Assembly (NCBI GenBank): GCA_025201345.1
Contig: JAIXMG010000013.1
Location: 248,001-312,000 of the forward strand
Direction: 5' to 3'
Source of the DNA: Thamnidium elegans
Taxonomy: Eukaryota > Mucoromycota > Mucoromycetes > Mucorales > Mucoraceae
DNA length: 64,000 nucleotides
Part shown: positions 36,470-47,336 of the stretch, piece by piece
Layout: each line of letters starts with the position of its first letter
How positions within the stretch are numbered: position 1 is the first letter of the stretch
Program-made: the position numbers and the translations under genes
The notes under the pieces: generated by a model
What the model was told of the DNA's origin: nothing
The model's database searches: none
The model's input: only the letters and a program-made list of their open reading frames with translations

Positions 36470-38669
36470 ACTCTATGTTATCTTTTCTTACGTATGTCAG
36501 AACAGGTATTAAAATTAAAACTAAAATGTGAACACAATTATTTTCCTTAGTTCTTAAACAATGTTGTTGTATCACTGGTATTCCTCTCGAAACATATGTT
36601 TTTTTTTCTCGCTCACGTTTATGAAAAACCGGCTAAAAATTAATATAACATATTTTGATTTATTGGAAGATCTCACATGAAAAAAGCAAGATCTACGTGT
36701 GACCTACAGTCTTTAGACTTTTTGTAATAAATATATTAAGGTTTCAATGGTAACTGTGATACTGAGTGCACAAAACGTCCATTTTTTTTTTTAAAAAAAA
36801 ACCTGATAGGTACGACACATGTGTAACATTTATTTCTAATAAAATAGTTTTGATGCATCATTCTCAAATATAATATATTACATATTTATGCTATCATTTA
36901 ACTTTAGAATATTTTGTCATTAAGGAGTTTAATCGGTGGGACATTATACATTTGGCTGCGTCATACTACACTCCATATCTCCTAAACAACGTTTTATAGC
37001 TCCCCCTTGCGTCGTGACATTCTTCCCGATCTCCCAATGTAATGTGTATATACCGTCACCTGATTGTAAGACCTTTCTTAAACGGAATAAATCGGAGATT
37101 ACTGTATTGACAATTATTCGTTCTTTTTTTTTAAGTGCTAAAAAAGATTTTTTACTCCAAATGCTAAAAAAGAGATCGACTAGCAGGAAAGTGTGTAACC
37201 GATAAATGACGAAAATGACGTCCGAAGAAATATTTATGCAAGCAGAAATGTGATTATAAAAAAGATATAATTACTATATATGATATTAGAGGGAGAAAAA
37301 AAAGATGCGTATTTTGGCACATCAAAAGGAGTAAACAAAAAGTATGCGATTATCCGAAAACACTGCTCTTTTGTTTCCCCCCATTTCGCGTTTGAAACAA
37401 TCTATTAACATTCTTTTTATTCTCTACCAAACGTACTTTAGACTTGAATAAACTCTTTTTTCTTTTCAGTAACTTAAATTAACCTTTTTTTAATATGGGT
37501 ACAAAATCCGGGTTTTTTTTTTCTTGTACTCACGCTAAAATATAAATATTCTTATTTGATTCGTTCTGTTATAAATTGCTATACATAATCTTATTGTGCC
37601 CTGAAAATGGGAAGCCTTTTTTTTGAATTTAAAAGTCAGTAGTATGTTTAAAAAAGAGAGTTGCTAACCAAGATTGACTTTCTTGTGATACATGTTACAG
37701 GTTGCATTTTTATTTTATTTTTTTATTTTATTGCGCGTTTGATGACAAAGTACATTACTTTCAAGTAAGGAGAAGTATTGATAGGAGTTTAAGGTGTAAT
37801 GTCAATTTAAAATAGTGTTCTGCAATACGCCAAATTAAAATACGCGAGTCGTTATATGATCCGTGTCTCATTTTTTATAATCACATTTCTACTTGCATTG
37901 TTACACATTCATGTTGGTTTTTTTCTAATGGATTGAAATAGAAATTTTTTATTTTTACAAATGTTTGTGGCGTGTGATTTTTTTATTTTATGCCAAGTAC
38001 AAACTATATACGAATACAGTTAAAAGTCTTTTTTTTTTATTACGAGAAACCGTTACTATTATGTCACAGACTGTCAGCTTATCTTACGTCACATTATCAC
38101 TTATTGTAATTTGGCGTTTGTTTTTGTTCTTAAAAAAAAAGGGAACAAACAAAAAGCAATAATAATAAAATAGTGTTATGCGCATGTGATGGGTACTTGC
38201 GGGTGGGAATGGGGGGGGGGTTTTTTTTTTCGTACAATTGTGTATTACGTCGTGCGTTTTTTTTGGCCAGCAAAATTTACATTCGGAAAATATCGGGGAT
38301 ACACAAAAGTACTATTTAGCTTTTTTTTGAGATAATAAAAAAAAAAAGAAAAAAAAGAAAAAAAAAAAGAAAAAAAAAAAAGATATAGTTTTATAGAAAG
38401 CTTCTCGAGTGAATTTTTCTTAATAGAATAGAAAAAAGAAGCAATTGAAGACCGTTACATATAAAATAAAAAAAATCAGTTTTAAATGTATAAAAAAGAT
38501 CTTATCAACCAACAAGAGAACTGGTTTTATCTTATTTCTTATCTTTTTTTTAATTCGCATATGCACTTGTCTAATTGGTCAAGATATCAAAATATACACA
38601 AAGATAGAATTTTTTATAATACTGATGCAGATAAGACCTAATGGTAACTTTTCATTGGCTAAATCGGAA

Positions 38670-38711
<42 letters not shown>

Positions 38712-38874
38712 ATTCAAGCTCTCATGATTCAATTGAACTGAAGGGTTTATTTAGCAAAGAGTTTTTTTCCATCTTTTTTTTTCGCTTCTTTCTTTTTTTT
38801 TCTTTACCAATTTTTTTTTCTCTTTTCTTACTGCTTCACATTAAAGAAGAACAACAATAATAAAAAAAAAGTAC
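36470..38874. other. AT-rich intergenic spacer (2.4 kb)
   Basis: Between the transposase relic and the kinase gene. It holds a T-A block near 36782-36800, a run of G at 38211-38220, A-rich repeats at 38338-38381 and a run of 39 T at 38672-38710. Both strands are open around 36936-37205, but no known domain is visible. Confidence 0.5.
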
Positions 38875-40164
38875 ATGTTTTCAAGAAATAATAACCAATG
38901 TCAATTTGTGAATAAGAAAGAAAAGAAAGCTACGCCACTTCATATTGACACAGACCCACTTGGTATTTCCTTTTATGAAGATGACCTTAAAAAAGGTTCG
39001 GCTCATGCAGTGGTATCTCCAGTATCCACGCACCAACAAGATCAATCGTCAATGCACTCACATCATGCTATATCTACTTCTTTATCTCCCTTTCCTTCTC
39101 CATCTTCATCTACTTCTTCTGTAACTACTCAATTACACGAATCAAAATCTCTCCCGTCAAGAGCCGACGTTTCCCGTAATAAATGTCAAATTAACCGTCC
39201 AGCCCAATCACTTCAATCACCACCCAAATTATCAGCAAAATCTTGGGAAAATATTAAATCTCCTGCCGCTTCATTCTTGGCCAGTTTCGCTCTTTCACCT
39301 GTTGCTACGGAACGAACCGTAGAAGTAGAAAGAGAAGGCGACGAAATTGACGACTATGTGCTTGACAGCATTATTGGTTACGGTGGTTTTGCTACTGTCC
39401 GTAAAGGATTCCGTGCGTCCGATGGTCAAAAAGTAGCCATTAAAATCATTAAAAAACAATACCAAACTGAAGAACCAGATTACCGACTTGAACGAGAACT
39501 CTCTATTTGGAAAGTACTTGATCACCCCCATATTGTCTGTCTTCAAAAGGTCTTGGAAACAGACACCGCTACTTTTTTAATCTGCGACTATTGTCCAGGT
39601 GGTAACTTGCTTGATTTATTAAAGAAGCCCATGTCTGAAAATGAAGCGCGTAGAATATTCTTACAATTATGTCAAGCCGTGAAATATTTACACGAACAAG
39701 TAAAAGTCTGTCATAAAGATTTAAAGCTTGAAAATATCTTGTTTGATGAAGATAATAATGTCAAAGTCTGTGATTTTGGTTTAGCCATCTATCAACAACC
39801 TGTAAAAATTAACCCCGCAACAAATTTACCATTATCACCCGAGATCATCAATGAACTTGAATGTGCTGCCGGTTCTTTAGCTTACGCTGCTCCTGAACAA
39901 ATCAGATCTGCAAAAGCAATCTCTTGTCCATCTACCGATATTTGGTCTTTGGGTATTATTCTCTATACTTTAGTTACCGCCCAATTACCATTCCACGATG
40001 ATTACGATCTTCGCTTACAGCAAAAAATATTGAATGGTCAATATAATATTCCCTCCAATTTATCCGAAGAATTACAACAACTTATTAAGAAATGTCTTGA
40101 TTCTAACCCTGATTCTCGTTTTAACATTAACCAAGTCATTCAATCTTCTTGGTGTAAATTCTAA
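38875..40164 (+). CDS. Serine/threonine protein kinase (CAMK/Snf1-like)
   Basis: Intronless 429-aa protein. The first 155 residues are disordered and Ser/Pro-rich. The kinase domain spans about 160-428: glycine loop IIGYGGFATVRKG, VAIKIIKK (catalytic Lys), GNLLDLL, catalytic loop VCHKDLKLENILFDE, DFGLA, activation segment CAAGSLAYAAPEQI, and DIWSLGIILYTLVTAQLPF. The domain ends at the protein's C-terminus. The catalytic loop has HKD where most kinases have HRD. All other key residues are present, so it should be active. The order resembles CAMK-group kinases such as Kin4/Snf1 relatives, but I cannot place it in a subfamily. The start ATG follows a long pyrimidine-rich leader. Confidence 0.9.
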   Translation: MFSRNNNQCQFVNKKEKKATPLHIDTDPLGISFYEDDLKKGSAHAVVSPVSTHQQDQSSMHSHHAISTSLSPFPSPSSSTSSVTTQLHESKSLPSRADVSRNKCQINRPAQSLQSPPKLSAKSWENIKSPAASFLASFALSPVATERTVEVEREGDEIDDYVLDSIIGYGGFATVRKGFRASDGQKVAIKIIKKQYQTEEPDYRLERELSIWKVLDHPHIVCLQKVLETDTATFLICDYCPGGNLLDLLKKPMSENEARRIFLQLCQAVKYLHEQVKVCHKDLKLENILFDEDNNVKVCDFGLAIYQQPVKINPATNLPLSPEIINELECAAGSLAYAAPEQIRSAKAISCPSTDIWSLGIILYTLVTAQLPFHDDYDLRLQQKILNGQYNIPSNLSEELQQLIKKCLDSNPDSRFNINQVIQSSWCKF

Positions 40165-40342
40165 ATTCGAAATTCTCTTTCTGTAAATATTTATCAGCGA
40201 CATTTGTACATAACAAAAAAAAAAAAAATTCCCCCCTTCCTTTCATTCAAAAAAAAAAAAAAACATCTCTGTAGCATCATCTTTATCATTCCATCTTTTA
40301 TATATAAAATAATAAATTCTTTTTTAAAAATATATAAAGCAA

Positions 40343-40888
40343 TTAAGAATCATTAACTAAGGAATCATATCCATCTACACACAAAAAAAATCAATTGAGT
40401 AAATACAAGTTTTTACAGAAAATATTTAGAGTTATAAACATAATTTACATGCACAGATGCCTTCCATGTAACACGCCAATACAATGCCCGCTCCTACTTG
40501 TGAGACAACGTCATCAAATCTTAAAAAAAAATAGATCGGTTAGCATTTTAAACATAGCGCGATTAAAAAAAGTACCTAGTAAAGAAAGCGAGTACATAGA
40601 ATATTTGCCAATGATGCAAATGAATAGCAACGTTACGACTATACGGACTCACTACCGCAACATTATCCGGTTGCAACAAGCTTGTCGCTTCATCATCGGA
40701 ACCCACCTTCTTACGTTTCCATTGTGCTAACTTTGTCCTACACCAATTGGAATTTACTTCTTTGGACAGAGCAAAAGAAGACGCTAAAATAGCTGCTGGG
40801 ATCGCCAAAGCTCCTACATAAAAATACAAAAATGGTTCAGGCAACAAAGACCCTAAATAAATATGATATCCGGCAAACACCAAAATGA

Positions 40889-40924
<36 letters not shown>

Positions 40925-41337
40925 TCTTAGTAAAAAAAAAAGTCCCTAAAAATATATGTGACTTACGCAACCGCAATAATAAACACGACCCACATGCCCT
41001 TTGGCCAACTCTTAATATTGGGTAAAGAGGTTCTCGTAAACGGAAGTTCAGCAATCAACGCATACGCAATCAAGGACGGATAGAACGCTACCAAGGTAAC
41101 CCAGTTGAAAGTATGAGTATAGTTTCCAAAAACAAACAAGATCAAGCCATAGGTTAACCCGTTAAATAAATCGCTCCAGTGGCGTGTCATTGTTTTAGCG
41201 TTCGTTTCCCAACCATAACGATGGGCAATCGTACGGTAAATAGGATACGGTATAATATAAAACGTCAACATAAATAAGCAAAAGTAATATACATCAAATG
41301 AATATAAAGCTGTTCTTATATCATCATCTTGTTTCAT
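40343..41337 (-). CDS. Polytopic membrane protein of unknown function with HLHHWQ motif
   Basis: Multi-spanning protein in at least four exons; ATG 41335-41337 (MKQDDDIRTALYSFDVYYF), last exon 40343-40374. I count about seven hydrophobic segments, for example VYYFCLFMLTFYIIPYPIYR, GLTYGLILFVFGNY and PEPFLYFYVGALAIPAAILA. Near the C-terminus are VAIHLHHWQIFYVLAFFTRF and SQVGAGIVLACYMEGICAYG, a His-rich conserved-looking motif. The last exon is supported by a GTAAAT donor at 40448 and a GTGTAG acceptor, giving GICAYGYDSLVNDS. I do not recognise an enzyme or transporter family; the clustered histidines suggest metal or cofactor contact, which is speculation. Confidence 0.75.
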
Positions 41338-41516
41338 TTTTCTAAAAAAAAAGGGGGGGGGGAGGCTACAAAAGAGAAAAAGAGAGAGGAGGAAATAGAC
41401 TTTCTTATTGTACATCTTTAACAAATAAACATATACGGAGTATCAAAAAAAAAGGGGGAAAGAAAAATAAAAGAAGTGACTCTTTTAAACACTCATCTCT
41501 TCTTTCCTTTTTAAAC

Positions 41517-42137
41517 ATGTACTCGTTTACACCGGAAGAAATAGTTGGTTTACTTGGCCACCACGCCACTATCACAGTAAAAAGTCAAAAATCAAACCCT
41601 ATTAAGGGATACCTTTACACTATAGACCCTGAAACAAACAACATTGTATTATTCGACACTACTCGCGTTCTCATTGTTATGAATCACGATGTTGGCCATT
41701 TAGAAAGTAACCAAAAAAAAAAAAAAAAAAAAGAAGCTTTTTAATCTAAAAAAAACTTATTTTTTTTTCCCTAAAACAGTTGATAATCAAAACCAACTCG
41801 ATTTATCCTTGATAGATTCCATATTAAAATATCAATCTCAAAATAAATTTACTCAAGAATGGATAGATAAACAAAGATTGAACGTTTTACAATTATTAGA
41901 AAAGGTGAGAAGTTTTTTTTTTTTTTTTTTTAATTTGATACTAATTTGTAATTTGGGATACTAAATTTGTAAAAAAAAAAAAATAAGAATCGTATTCCAT
42001 TTCAATATCAAGAACCTGTGATTCATGTCTTGGGGTCTGCACGTGTTGAATATCCCTACGTAGCTACCAGTGTAGTATGTGATAACGCCCTGATTCGTAA
42101 ACGCGTGCGTGATTTATTACTACAACTCAGCCGATAG
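41517..42137 (+). CDS. Gemin6-like Sm-fold protein (SMN complex)
   Basis: Three-exon protein of about 150 aa. The N-terminal Sm-like domain reads FTPEEIVGLLGHHATITVKS, KGYLYTIDPETNNIVLFD and VLIVMNHDVGHLEIDN, as in Gemin6. The C-terminal half matches the Gemin6 extension: NRIPFQYQEPVIHVLGSARV, YVATSVVCDN and KRVRDLLLQL. Gemin6 pairs with Gemin7 in the SMN complex, which loads Sm rings on snRNAs in the cytoplasm. Introns follow HLE (41709 onward) and LLEK. SMN-complex parts are missing in yeasts but retained in early-diverging fungi, in line with the intron-rich genes here. An LSm12-type protein is the main alternative. Confidence 0.68.
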
Positions 42138-42357
42138 ACGATGAGAAATAACGTGGTTTTTTATTATAAATAACAAAAAAGAGAAAGATAAATAAGGATT
42201 GGTATAAAATGAGGGAAGCTATTAAGTTTGCGTATTAAAAAAAAAAAAGATCTGTGTATAAAAAAAAAATGATGAGTTGTATAAAATAAGGATAGGAGAA
42301 TTATAATATATATATAAATCTAAATATATACTAAAAAAGCATGAAGAAATGAATGAA

Positions 42358-42842
42358 TTAAATACATGATGTAGTTTCTGAAGCCATATTATGTAGCATG
42401 ACTAACACATTCGCTGCGTCTTCATCTGTTGGTATAATTGGTTTATGTTGCTGCTGCGGCGAAGTACTACGCTTTTCTGATAACGGGTACCTTGGATACA
42501 GCGATTGTTGTGCCTGTAACGGTATGATCACCTTGTTACCATGGTGATTATGTGTCGGGTAGTAACGATGTCTAGTGGTACTTGTAGTATTCTTCTTATG
42601 AACTGCCGCTCTCTTTTTATTCTTTGATAGCAAGTTCGACTCTAGTGTATGCAAATCATATCTTTCATATCCATACTGTCTTTTAAAATTAGCTAGTGCT
42701 AACCGCGTCTTTAATCGATATATCATCTAATGTTTTCGCGTGTGTTCATATTAACTCTTTTTTTTCGGTGGAGTTTTAATATATACTGTTTAAAAAAAAG
42801 TAACATTACCTGTGTGATATTTTCATTTTGTGAATAAACCAT
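42358..42842 (-). CDS. Whi5/Nrm1-like candidate G1/S regulator
   Basis: A 133-aa protein from two exons (42810-42842 and 42358-42726, intron 83 bp). The joined start reads MVYSQNENITQMIYRLK. The first exon is required to place the conserved-looking segment MIYRLKTRLALANFKRQYGY internally; it resembles the GTB motif of fungal Whi5/Nrm1 repressors (LKxRLxxAxxK). The remainder is Arg/His/Pro-rich and disordered, ending with DEDAANVLVMLHNM. Whi5 and Nrm1 hold SBF/MBF inactive in G1 or after Start. ACGCGT, the MBF box, lies 129 bp upstream (42971-42976), but that hexamer is found elsewhere in the window too. The family call is tentative. Confidence 0.5.
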
Positions 42843-43444
42843 AATAAAAAAAAAAAAAAAAAAAGGAAAGTAAAATAATAGTATAAAAAAAAAGAGGGAA
42901 ACAAGAAAGAAATAAAAAGGGAATAAAATATCAAAAAAAAAAAGAGGATTTTATCTAATTTTGGATTATGACGCGTGAAAGGGATATTATTATTATTTAT
43001 TGTCAGGCGTTTAAATGATTCATCTGCTGCTCTCTTTTACTCTCACTCTTTATCTCGCTCTTTCTCGTTCTTATTCTTTGTTCTCCTTTTTTTTTAAAAA
43101 AAAACAAGTCGCATGACCAAAACCGTCCACATAGCCGATTTTTTTTTTTTTCCAAGTTGATATTTAAACACTCTCGTGTTTTATTCTCCTATGTAAAGAA
43201 AAAAAAAGGTGGTGTATGTTTTGATGAGTAATTCACTTTGGATATTAGAAAATAATACGCACAGACTTTTTTTATGTGTGCGACAACATGAATTTACTAT
43301 TTGAAATCATTGGCTGAGTTCCAAGTTAGTAATTCGCTTACTGATGAATTAGTAAAAAACTTTTTAAAAGATATATAAATACAAAAAAAAAAGAAGAAAA
43401 AGTTTCTCTTTTCTCTCTTTTATTTTAAAACAAAATAAAGAAAA
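42843..43444. other. Divergent promoter region (0.6 kb)
   Basis: Separates the Whi5-like gene from the COG0523 GTPase. It contains A-runs close to the Whi5-like start, ACGCGT at 42971-42976, a CT-rich stretch near 43030-43090, and an A/T-rich leader before the GTPase ATG. No extra gene is seen. Confidence 0.55.
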
Positions 43445-44569
43445 ATGTCGCGTATTCCTATTACTATTATTACTGGATTTTTGGGTTCAGGAAAAACCAC
43501 ATTGTTAAACCGACTTCTTAGTGTCAATCAGCTTGCTGAAAACAAGAAACGAATTGCAGTGATCGAGAATGAGTTTGCTGCAGCCTTTGGTATTGAGAAC
43601 GAAATTCTGCACCAAGATAAAATGGAAGATATTCAAAATCTGTATGAATTCGGCATGTAAATATATTTTCTAAACAACAATAATAAAAAAAAAAAACGAA
43701 AATATTAATCTTTTTTAATTAGGGGCTGTGTATGTTGTTCATCTAGTGGAGAACTAATCAATGCACTCGCAGAAATAGCAATGCGTAACCACTATGAACC
43801 AGAGGACAAATCAATTCAACATGTTATTCTTGAAACAACCGGTTTAGCAGATCCCACTCCTATACTTCAATTAATTACTCAAGGCGCAGATAGAAAGGGA
43901 ACTGATGATATCGTGAAAAGCTATTATTTAAGCGGTATTGTTACTTTGGTTGACTGCAGACACTTTTACCAAACATTATCTTCCATATCCAACTCCAATT
44001 CTCAATTCAAAAACGAGTTAATAGCTCAATTATTAACTACAGATTGCATTATACTAAACAAGATTGATCTACTGACTGATCAGCAAAAGGAACTAGATCA
44101 TATTCAAGAATTTATCCATCAATACAACCCAGCCGTAAAGATACTACCTACAACTTTTGCAAATATTCAAATGCAAGATATATTCGATTTAAGAAAGGAG
44201 GGAAATGTTAACATGATACAAACAAAAGCAATAGAAGAAGCAGCAAAAAAGCATGATCCTTCAATTGAACAAACAATGCTACTAGCTCCTGACGCCTTCG
44301 TTGATCGCCTATCTGTGCAGGACTTTATTAAAAACACGACAACGGAAAATAACAATATATATCGTGTCAAGGGTATATTGTACTTGAAGGAAAACCCAAA
44401 TAAGAAATTTATTGTACAAGGTGTTGGCAATGACCAATTATCTATAGTGGAAGGCAACGATTGGAATTCAGATGAAGTGAAAGAAAGTAGAATTACCTTG
44501 ATTGGTAAAAATGTCATGAAACAATGCGATGAGTTAGAAGCTCAATTTAGAAAATGCATTGTAATTTGA
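43445..44569 (+). CDS. COG0523 (CobW/ZNG1-like) GTP-dependent metallochaperone
   Basis: About 356 aa in two exons, joined after EFGM across a 66-bp intron. Walker A is ITGFLGSGKTTLLNRLL at residues 8-24, and the metal-binding CxCC motif is GCVCCSSSGEL, formed right at the splice junction. Next come ILETTGLADPTPI (switch region), VTLVDCRHF and the guanine-specificity motif NKID (LNKIDLL). The C-terminal CobW domain includes YRVKGILYLKENPNKKF. Members such as ZNG1 deliver zinc to methionine aminopeptidase; others handle cobalt or iron. I do not see the N-terminal CPELVPI-like zinc-finger-binding motif of ZNG1, so the client is uncertain. Confidence 0.9.
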
Positions 44570-44650
44570 ATCTTTCCTTTTTTATAAAGCATAATAAAAA
44601 GTATTCCTTTTTTTTTCATATAAACATATATATTCATTAACGCCGTTTTT

Positions 44651-44750
44651 TTTTTTATATCCTTTTTCATATAACTTACATTTCACTTGACGTGGGGGTT
44701 TTTTTTATATCCTTTTTCATATAACTTACATTTCACTTGACGTGGGTTTT
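44651..44750. repeat. Tandem duplication, 50-bp period, two copies
   Basis: Bases 44651-44696 are identical to 44701-44746. The two copies lie in the convergent 3' spacer between the COG0523 gene and the ferric-reductase-like gene. Confidence 0.9.
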
Positions 44751-44840
44751 TTTTCCAAATTAACCTTTTGAGCGTAGTTCTTAATTTACATACATATATA
44801 AGCACGCCTTTTTATTTATTTATTTTTATCTTTTACTTTT

Positions 44841-46595
44841 TTATAATTCAAATCTTTCCTTTTTCAAAGCCCACGAATAAAGTAACCCAATATTATTTAC
44901 TCTCACCATTGTTTCTTCATGCGTACAAATACCTAATACCGTCTCCTTGTTTTCCTGTTGCACCTTTAACAACATCGCTTCATAATTCGGTCTATTCTCA
45001 ATATCTAATTGGATATAACTTGGTATACTGTAATCTTCTTCAGGGTCGCTAGACCCCGTAATAAACAACTGAACGTGTACATCGATATCAGTAAATTCGT
45101 ATCGATCAAACTCCTTTTCAAACGCATAAAACGTATCTATGCTACGAATGCTCCAGATAAAATACACCGATTTTGTATGTATAGCATGCTCTCTTTCTTT
45201 TATATAATGCAGTACGGATATCCAGGGAGTAATCCCCATACCTTCTGCAACCAACACAATCGTATTATAATCGCCAAACTCAGTTCCTGCATTTGTAATA
45301 TACGGCCTTCCCATCGGTCTACTGATTCTAGCTTGCATGGTTTTATTCTGCTGTCCCAACTGGTACAACACACGCGTTTCATTTCCGATCGATTTTATAT
45401 AAAAAGTAAAACTTGCGCCTTTACCACAATTACCTACCAATGCCGATTCATCCGTATCCGTCACTAGAAATAACCCCCAAAAAAAAATCAATTTTTTATA
45501 TATTAATATTTAACTTTTATATATTTTACCTTCGGAATCCATTCTACAAATAGAAAACGGATGTGAATGAAACCAAGCTTTTATCCAAGACGTAGACCCA
45601 AAAGAAATAAACGCAAATTGCCCAGGGATCAACAAACTACTCTGATAAGGTACTTGACATGTCAACTTCACAATTTCTCCCGGTAAAGACTCTACTGTAC
45701 ATGACTCTGCTACAAACGACCGATCGATTTGATCCATGATCCAGAACACAAGCACAGCACCATAGAACAAATAAAACGACCAATGATGTAAGCACCCGAA
45801 CAAAATCAGCACAAAAAATGCAGACAGATGTGTCCACCGAAACAATCGATAGGATAATAATCGCACAATAGGATGTGATCCCAAGATCAACACAGCCATA
45901 GCGCTCATCATGAGTGTACCTGTCACATGTCGAACATTGGTTGTCAACGTAGCAAACAAATCTCCCCCTTGTCGTTCGTAATTAAACTGCAACTGATATG
46001 TAGCGTGATACATCACTTGCAAGAATCCTAACCTTCCAAACCACTTGTGCCATTGTAACGTAGTGTCCATACCAAAAAACTGCCGCTGTAATACGGATAA
46101 CTTTGCTGACAACACAACAGATACTGCTATATTGGCAATAGCCAGTTGTGCCGATCGATTCGCCAGTGTTTGTAAATGCATGTTTCGATTGGAGTCTACC
46201 GCCTGTAACACTTTATCCATGTCTTTATAAAGTATAGCTGCGTTCAATAAAAAGAGACCTGCAATCTTACCAACGATGAATAAAGACCATGTGCTGCCGA
46301 ACAACCTCCATTCGTATAACACCCATCGTTGAAATAAGGAGATGGTTACTGGTTCGGTTGTCTGCCCTAGTAATTTACGCTTTTTGTAATTGTGCTGCTG
46401 AAACCAACATGAAAACAATATTATACTGGTTCCCACAACGAGTATCGTAAAGTAGGTGCCTAGTGTTGAGTAATCTCGTTGGTATCTTTCGTATTGCGCC
46501 GTCAGAGGTTCAAACGAAACATATGAGAACAGCTGAAACAAAATAGCGGCAATAAAGGAACCTATAATACAATATGCTGCTAATCGTTTAAACAT
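44841..46595 (-). CDS. Ferric-reductase/NADPH-oxidase-like transmembrane oxidoreductase
   Basis: About 570-aa FRE/NOX superfamily protein in two exons. The membrane part has around seven hydrophobic segments. Two helices carry paired histidines 14 residues apart, WHKWFGRLGFLQVMYHATYQ and THLSAFFVLILFGCLHHW, the usual ligands for two hemes. The FAD motif is HSHPFSICRMDS, and the NAD(P)H pyrophosphate motif is LVAEGMGITPWISV. The C-terminal CGP motif of the superfamily reads CTHEETM instead. Such proteins reduce extracellular Fe(III)/Cu(II) or make superoxide. It is divergent from the CDC25-like gene with only 142 bp between starts. Ferric reductase is more likely than NOX because EF-hand and p47-type features are absent. 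Confidence 0.82.
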
Positions 46596-46737
46596 AATGT
46601 AATAAAGGGACGGAAAAAGCGTTATTTTTTCTTTTTTTCTTTTTCTTTTTTCCCTTTCCGGACATTATGTATAAATCCAGTAGTATGGGGGGCTTTGCTT
46701 TAAATATCTTTCTTTTGTTCTCTTTTATTTTCTTATC

Positions 46738-47334
46738 ATGTCAAGTGTACCAGTATTTGCTGAACCCGAAGAGCTTTACGATTTAGTTTTAGATACCAGA
46801 AAGCAGCCTGGAAAGGATTATGTTATTGTTGATGTTCGTGATGCTGACTTCAAGGTACGTAAAAAAAAAAAAAAAAGTTAGATTGCTTATTGTTGTCACT
46901 AACCATATACAAAATAGGGTGGAAATATTCCTGGTGCTGTAAATGTTCCTGCTAACGAAATGTATGATAAAGCTAACGACCTTATCAGAGAATATGCCAA
47001 TGTTCCCAAAGTATACTTTCATTGCGCCCTTTCTCAAGTCAGAGGTAAGCAAAAATAAAAATAAAAAATGCTTAGTTTATTAACTTTAGTATGTAGGCCC
47101 TAAGTCTGCTCGTATCTATTGTGAGACTATGAATAATCTCGGTATCCAAACAGATCAAAAGGTACTTATCAACAAGACAAAAATGAAAAAAAAAAGATAT
47201 AAACGTATATATTATCATAGGTCAAAATATTAAGAGACGGATTTGAAGGATGGCACGCTAAATATAAAAAGGAAGAAGGACTTATAGAATCATACGACGA
47301 AAGTGTTTGGGAATGGGATATTATTAAAGAATAA
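46738..47334 (+). CDS. CDC25-like rhodanese-domain phosphatase/arsenate reductase
   Basis: Single rhodanese domain of about 130 aa in four exons, similar to Ych1/Arr2/Ibp1 proteins. Key features: YVIVDVRDADFKGGNIPGA at the start of the domain, then the active-site loop FHCALSQVRGPKSA, where Cys and Arg form the CX5R phosphate-binding motif. The exon junction falls inside this loop (AGA G | GC). The C-terminal part reads VKILRDGFEGWHAKY. Proteins of this type act as small tyrosine phosphatases or arsenate reductases; the sequence alone cannot separate the two. The stop (47332-47334) lies 2 nt from the stop of the convergent VPS2 gene. Confidence 0.88.
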
Positions 47335-47336
47335 AC

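Noticed and set aside
44768..45052. 94-codon plus-strand frame overlapping the ferric-reductase-like gene
   Set aside because: Antisense shadow of the real gene.
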